From positions 1 to 9,791 of the forward strand of contig JALTRC010000414.1 of NCBI GenBank assembly GCA_026998145.1: a stretch of DNA of 9,791 nt. The letters run 5' to 3'. Each line of letters opens with the position of its first letter. Position 1 is the stretch's first letter. The DNA comes from Gammaproteobacteria bacterium (GTDB taxonomy: Bacteria > Pseudomonadota > Gammaproteobacteria > SZUA-229). The notes below the pieces were generated by a model, which saw only the letters and a program-made list of their open reading frames with translations, was not told the DNA's origin and searched no databases. Below, one piece after another: positions 6,279-9,791 of the stretch. Made by a program: the position numbers and the translations under genes.

Positions 6279-7493
6279 CTACTTATTACGTCGTGCCCCA
6301 ATTTTTAAACGCAGTGCATTGAGCTTAATAAAGCCAGCCGCATCTTTCTGATCATAGGCTCCCGCATCATCTTCAAAAGTCGCAATCTTCTCATCAAACA
6401 ATGAATCCTTTTCAGAGCGACGCCCTACAACAGATACACTGCCTTTATATAATTTAACGCGTACATCCCCGTTCACATGCTGCTGAGACTCATCAATCAT
6501 CTTCTGCATCATTTCACGTTCCGGGCTCCACCAGTAACCGTTGTAAATCATCTCTGCATATTTGGGCATTAATGAATCTTTTAAGTGGGCCACTTCACGA
6601 TCCAGGGTCAGCGACTCAATCGCCCGGTGCGCCTTGAGCATAATGGTGCCGCCCGGCGTTTCATAACAACCACGGGACTTCATGCCCACATAACGGTTTT
6701 CCACTATATCCAGACGGCCAATACCATTATCGCCACCCAGCTTGTTCAGGGTTTCCAGCACCCTTGCCGGAGTCATGGCCTTGCCATCTATGGCCACTAT
6801 GTCACCCTTTTCATAAGTCAGCTCCACATAGGTTGGCTTGTCCGGTGCGGCTTCCGGGGACACGGACCAGCGCCACATATCATCATGGGCTTCAGCCCAG
6901 GGGTCTTCCAGAATATCCCCTTCATAGGAAATATGCAGCAGGTTGGCATCCATGGAATAAGGGGATTTCTTTTTGTTTTTGGCAAAGTCCACTTCAATGC
7001 CGTGCTTTTCCGCATAGGCCATCAGTGACTCCCGGGAATTCAGATCCCACTCACGCCAGGGGGCAATCACCTTCACACCCGGCTTTAGGGCATAGGCGCC
7101 CAGCTCAAAACGTACCTGATCATTGCCCTTGCCGGTGGCCCCGTGGGAGATGGCATCAGCACCGGTTTCATTGGCAATTTCAATCAGCCGTTTGGCAATC
7201 AGCGGGCGGGCAATGGAAGTACCCAGCAGATACTCCCCTTCATAAATCGCATTGGCGCGGAACATGGGGAACACATAATCCCGCACAAATTCTTCCCGCA
7301 GATCTTCAATATAGATTTCCTTGATGCCCATGGCTTTAGCCTTGGCGCGAGCCGGCTCCACCTCTTCGCCCTGACCAATATCCGCAGTAAAGGTCACCAC
7401 CTCGCAATCGTAGGTGTCTTCCAGCCATTTCAGAATAATGGATGTATCCAGACCGCCAGAATAGGCCAGTACGACTTTGTTTACCTTGGACAT
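6279..7493 (-). CDS. argG: Argininosuccinate synthase
   Basis: ArgG condenses citrulline and aspartate with ATP to give argininosuccinate, the penultimate step of arginine synthesis, in the cytoplasm. The 404-aa length fits the common bacterial form found in Pseudomonas rather than the longer, divergent E. coli ArgG (about 447 aa). The N-terminal PP-loop AYSGGLDTS is at 10–18, and the second family signature GATGKGNDQVRFE is at 118–130. Other conserved stretches include EYLLGTSIARPLIA (87–100) and SRGCYETPGGTIM. The start ATG (7491–7493) has GGAG at 7502–7505 with an 8-nt spacer. It follows motY on the same strand with an 85-nt gap that contains a TATAAT box, so it probably has its own promoter. 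No arginine-repressor site was recognised by eye. Confidence 0.98.
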   Translation of the reverse strand: MSKVNKVVLAYSGGLDTSIILKWLEDTYDCEVVTFTADIGQGEEVEPARAKAKAMGIKEIYIEDLREEFVRDYVFPMFRANAIYEGEYLLGTSIARPLIAKRLIEIANETGADAISHGATGKGNDQVRFELGAYALKPGVKVIAPWREWDLNSRESLMAYAEKHGIEVDFAKNKKKSPYSMDANLLHISYEGDILEDPWAEAHDDMWRWSVSPEAAPDKPTYVELTYEKGDIVAIDGKAMTPARVLETLNKLGGDNGIGRLDIVENRYVGMKSRGCYETPGGTIMLKAHRAIESLTLDREVAHLKDSLMPKYAEMIYNGYWWSPEREMMQKMIDESQQHVNGDVRVKLYKGSVSVVGRRSEKDSLFDEKIATFEDDAGAYDQKDAAGFIKLNALRLKIGARRNK

Positions 7494-7531
7494 GCGCAGT
7501 GCTCCGGGAAATAGTAGAAATCAGGCTGCGC

Positions 7532-7537
7532 ATTATA
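7532..7537 (-). promoter_or_regulatory. Candidate sigma70 -10 box for argG
   Basis: On the minus strand GGGTATAATGCGC gives a perfect TATAAT, 38 nt before the argG ATG and about 30 nt from the likely transcription start. The hexamer 17 nt upstream (CTGCAT, 7555–7560) is a poor -35. A small palindrome CCCA-AGC-TGGG (7538–7548, plus strand) lies directly upstream of the -10 box and could be an operator half or chance. Confidence 0.5.
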
Positions 7538-7578
7538 CCCAAGCTGGGCAAGATATGCAGGTACAAGCGTATGGGAGA

Positions 7579-8472
7579 TTAATGCAGCGGGTAGGCTTCC
7601 TGCTGCAAACGGTTGATGGTGACTTCAACCCGGCGGTTTTTAGCCCGCCCGGCTTCGCGGCGATTGCTGGCAATGGGTTTGCGCTCCCCAAAGGCTTTAA
7701 CATCCAGCTGCTTTTCAGCAACTCCATTCTGCACAAAATACTGTTTGACCGAATTGGCCCGCTTTTCCGATAAACGCTGATTGTATCGACGCCAGCCCCG
7801 GCTATCCGTATGCCCCTGAATCTGAATATCCACCTTGTCATCATAGCGGGCATAGTTGGCAATCCGTGATAATAACTGCCGGGCCTGATCGGATAATTTG
7901 TACTGGTTATGGGCAAAATGCACGGTTTCATTTTTCAGCTCATCATAACCATAGGGCAGCAACTCACTGATACAACGCTGAAACTCCGGCAGCACATCAT
8001 GGAAATTAGCCGATGACAGGCCCACAAACACATCGTCTGTCTGATCGGCCCAGTCCTTGTATTGCAGAGTGGGGAAGCGCCCCGCATCCAGCTCATACAA
8101 CATACGCTGGGCCAGCTGGCGGCTCACATAAAAAGGGACTTTACCGCGGGATAATGACAACTGCCCCAGCTCTTTTTCCTCCCCCGGCTTCCAGAAAGGC
8201 GCAATGGATACCATGCTCGCCACACTGTCCTGCACTGCCGGGTCCAGCACATGCATCTCAAAAGCCAGCTCGCCGCCAGCCGAATATACAAAGCTGGCCA
8301 GACCATAGCGAGGCACCGGATGATGCAGTTCACAACGAATCGGCGTGGCATATACATGCCATTCAGATTGTTCAATAGAGGCCTGATAGCGCTGCAAACC
8401 CGCCTGTGCCGACACAGACAACAGCAGGATAAAAAGGCTGATCAGGGATATAAGAAGTTGGCGGCCGTTCAT
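7579..8472 (-). CDS. motY: MotY, flagellar T-ring protein with OmpA-like domain
   Basis: MotY is a periplasmic protein that, with MotX in Vibrio, forms the T-ring under the flagellar basal body and helps hold stator units; Pseudomonas MotY is also needed for swimming. The 297-aa protein has a signal peptide (hydrophobic 6–20, cleavage likely after SAQA at 24). The MotY N-terminal domain follows: RYQASIEQSEWHVYATPIRCELHHPVPRYG (28–57) and APFWKPGE (91–98). Cys47 and Cys167 correspond to the Vibrio disulfide pair. From about 184 comes an OmpA/MotB-like peptidoglycan-binding domain with GHTDSRG (220–226), NQRLSEKRA (231–239) and a late NRRVEV. Length matches Vibrio MotY (about 293 aa). The signal peptide supports the start, although its ribosome site is poor. 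argG follows downstream, as next to PA3526 in Pseudomonas. Confidence 0.9.
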   Translation of the reverse strand: MNGRQLLISLISLFILLLSVSAQAGLQRYQASIEQSEWHVYATPIRCELHHPVPRYGLASFVYSAGGELAFEMHVLDPAVQDSVASMVSIAPFWKPGEEKELGQLSLSRGKVPFYVSRQLAQRMLYELDAGRFPTLQYKDWADQTDDVFVGLSSANFHDVLPEFQRCISELLPYGYDELKNETVHFAHNQYKLSDQARQLLSRIANYARYDDKVDIQIQGHTDSRGWRRYNQRLSEKRANSVKQYFVQNGVAEKQLDVKAFGERKPIASNRREAGRAKNRRVEVTINRLQQEAYPLH

Positions 8473-8519
8473 GCTTATGGTTATCGGCCTGAATCATATT
8501 TTCTTTAATGCTGACCGGC

Positions 8520-9578
8520 TTATTCCGCCTCGCCGTTCTGCATAAGCTTTTCCAGCTCGGCGCTGAGCTGCTGTTTTTTCTGCTCGGCAATCTGCATCTG
8601 AAAATCAATCGCCTCGTAATCTTCCTTATCTGCCGCTTTGCGAGTTTTTTTCAGCTCACTTAATTGCAGCTCCAGCTTTTCAATTTCAGCCCGCAGCCCT
8701 TCAGCCTGTGCCGCTACCTCAGCCTTATCAAAAATAATTTCTTCGGCACGGGTTTCTTTATCTGCTGATGTGGCCGGCTGCTTTTTATCCTGCCGGGGGA
8801 TAATTTTATGCTCGGGCTGTAATTGCCGCTGATTCATAAAGCTCGGCGATACAATTTCCACCTGATGCTCATGCAATACATCCAGAATATTTTTCTTTAA
8901 CAGGGACTTTGAAGTAATCAGACTTTTCACCTCCGATAAAAAACCGGATACACGATAAAGCACCGAAAAATCATCCAGTGAAAGAATCAGCACAAAAGGT
9001 TCCTGCAAACGGGTTTGAATTGCCGCCTGTTTTAGCAGCTCTTCAACCAGCTTATGAGGAATATCATAACCCAGAGATAATTCAGCTGAAATAATGGTGC
9101 CACTGCCGCGCACCACCGTTAATGGATTGGTGGCCAGATGTAAATTAGGCAGCGTTGTCAGATCACGATCTTCGGTTTGTATTTCCGTGTGGAAAAGTCC
9201 CCGCTCGGTTACCCGCCCCATCTGATCACCGACGCGAATATAATCCCCCGGATTAAAACTTTTCACCACATGCAACATCAACCCCGCCATAATATTGGCA
9301 ACAAAGGTTGTGGATGACAGAGCAATCACCCCGGTGATAACAATACCCAGCAGAGCAACCGCCTGCCCTCTGGCAGAGTCTGTCATGGGGAAGAGTACAA
9401 TCACCAGCAGCAGTGAAAGAACCGTTAGCAGAAACAGTAATAACTGACGGGGCAGACGTTTCTGGGCGCCAAGATTTTCATGGCGACCGAGCAGCATCCA
9501 GTGCAGGAACCAGAGAAAAATAATCGCAGCAAGCAGAGTTGTTGCGACCGGTATATATTCCAATATTGAATTTGGCAA
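8520..9578 (-). CDS. MscS-family small mechanosensitive channel with C-terminal coiled coil
   Basis: This 352-aa inner-membrane protein belongs to the MscS family, channels that open under membrane tension to release solutes on osmotic downshock. Three hydrophobic segments are visible, about 9–30, 46–66 and 72–105. The third is the pore helix, running ITGVIALSSTTFVANIMAGLMLHVVKSF (81–108) into the family beta domain FNPGDYIRVGDQMGRVTE and TTLPN. A polar, basic linker (about 250–282) leads to an unusual tail (283–352) with heptads Leu295, Ile299, Leu302, Leu306, Leu309 and Leu338, Leu342, Leu345. The start is TTG, chosen because AAGGGGG (9583–9589) lies 4 nt upstream and the first membrane segment follows at once; the first ATG would be inside that segment. 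The 47-nt gap to motY has no terminator, so they may share a transcript. Confidence 0.88.
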   Translation of the reverse strand: MPNSILEYIPVATTLLAAIIFLWFLHWMLLGRHENLGAQKRLPRQLLLFLLTVLSLLLVIVLFPMTDSARGQAVALLGIVITGVIALSSTTFVANIMAGLMLHVVKSFNPGDYIRVGDQMGRVTERGLFHTEIQTEDRDLTTLPNLHLATNPLTVVRGSGTIISAELSLGYDIPHKLVEELLKQAAIQTRLQEPFVLILSLDDFSVLYRVSGFLSEVKSLITSKSLLKKNILDVLHEHQVEIVSPSFMNQRQLQPEHKIIPRQDKKQPATSADKETRAEEIIFDKAEVAAQAEGLRAEIEKLELQLSELKKTRKAADKEDYEAIDFQMQIAEQKKQQLSAELEKLMQNGEAE

Positions 9579-9582
9579 ACGG

Positions 9583-9589
9583 CCCCCTT
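9583..9589 (-). promoter_or_regulatory. Shine-Dalgarno deciding the TTG start of the MscS-like gene
   Basis: AAGGGGG on the minus strand sits 4 nt before TTG 9578. It is the best ribosome site seen in the window and compensates for the rare initiation codon. Confidence 0.7.
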
Positions 9590-9608
9590 AGCAGAAAAAC
9601 CCTGCCTG

Positions 9609-9614
9609 ATTATA
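9609..9614 (-). promoter_or_regulatory. Candidate -10 box for the MscS-like gene
   Basis: A perfect TATAAT (minus strand GGTTATAATCAGG) lies 30 nt before the TTG start in the 67-nt gap after the P-II-like gene. The nearest -35-like TTGATT (9627–9632) is only 12 nt away, so the promoter would be weak or use other contacts. No terminator hairpin follows the upstream gene, so read-through is also possible. Confidence 0.35.
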
Positions 9615-9645
9615 ACCCAGTGTAATAATCAATATCAGATACCCA

Positions 9646-9791
9646 TTAATTTTCTATGGGCAGAGCCTGCGCAATATCATAAACATAAATCCAGCCTGCC
9701 AGTTCCTGGCCAGTTTTAGCTTTTTCACGAATCAGCGAAACCGCTTCATCCAGACGCTCATCTTCGCAAATCAGTTCCAGTTTCACTTCCG
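9646..9791 (-). CDS. P-II-like (GlnB-fold) protein, C-terminal 47 residues (5' end outside window)
   Basis: The minus-strand frame ending at TAA 9646–9648 reads EVKLELICEDERLDEAV, then SLIREKAKTGQELAG, then WIYVYDIAQALPIEN. This resembles the end of P-II family proteins: a beta strand VKLELIC, a helix LDEAVSLIREKAKTG, and a strand WIYVYDIAQALPI matching the GDGKIFVYDVEQAIRI stretch of GlnB/GlnK. P-II proteins are trimers that sense ATP/ADP and 2-oxoglutarate and bind target proteins or transporters. The usual G-[DY]-G-[KR] just before the strand is replaced by ELAGW, so it is divergent and may be a P-II-like protein of other function. The T-loop lies outside the window, so no regulatory role can be assigned. 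No start or promoter is visible. Confidence 0.65.
   Translation of the reverse strand, partial: EVKLELICEDERLDEAVSLIREKAKTGQELAGWIYVYDIAQALPIEN

Noticed and set aside
6764..7324. A 186-codon plus-strand frame opposite argG, and similar ones at 6585–7028 and 7143–7514
   Set aside because: Composition rich in His, Pro, Trp and Arg with no domain; these are antisense shadows of argG.

Overview
The window looks like ordinary chromosomal DNA of a gammaproteobacterium, probably marine or aquatic and near Pseudomonadales/Cellvibrionales/Oceanospirillales. Four things suggest this: the lpoA–yraN–SIS-isomerase gene order, a monomeric NADP-isocitrate dehydrogenase, the YeeN/VCA0006 type of YebC protein, and argG next to motY, an order I recall from Pseudomonas. 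Genes are dense and base composition looks even. I see no tRNA, rRNA, CRISPR, phage or transposase gene. The placement is from protein recognition only.

Left half, plus strand (2–2950): the 3' end of lpoA (outer-membrane lipoprotein activator of PBP1A), yraN (nuclease-fold UPF0102 protein), a GmhA/DiaA-type SIS-domain protein and a GlcD/D-lactate-dehydrogenase-type FAD oxidase. These genes overlap or nearly touch and are probably one transcript. The oxidase stands where dolP (yraP) stands in E. coli and Pseudomonas. The SIS protein keeps the GmhA catalytic Glu and His that E. coli DiaA lacks.

Middle, plus strand (3006–6017): after a 103-nt gap with a TATAAT hexamer come a full-length monomeric isocitrate dehydrogenase (740 aa, every ligand residue checked is present) and, 24 nt later, a YebC/TACO1-family protein of the YeeN-like subgroup.

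Junction (6018–6278): a 261-nt convergent intergenic region with a CACAGAG-type inverted repeat of about 86 nt, possibly bounded by a 7-bp direct repeat, then a REP-like hairpin, a strong bidirectional terminator and a small hairpin next to the argG stop. This is the most unusual part of the window.

Right half, minus strand (6279–9791): in transcription order, the 3' end of a divergent P-II-like protein, an MscS-family channel with a TTG start and a C-terminal coiled coil, motY (flagellar T-ring protein) and argG (argininosuccinate synthase). motY implies a sodium-type or Pseudomonas-type polar flagellum encoded elsewhere. I found no wholly new system. The points worth following are the repeat cluster, the oxidase in the lpoA operon, the isomerase/DiaA question, the coiled-coil MscS tail and the P-II fragment.
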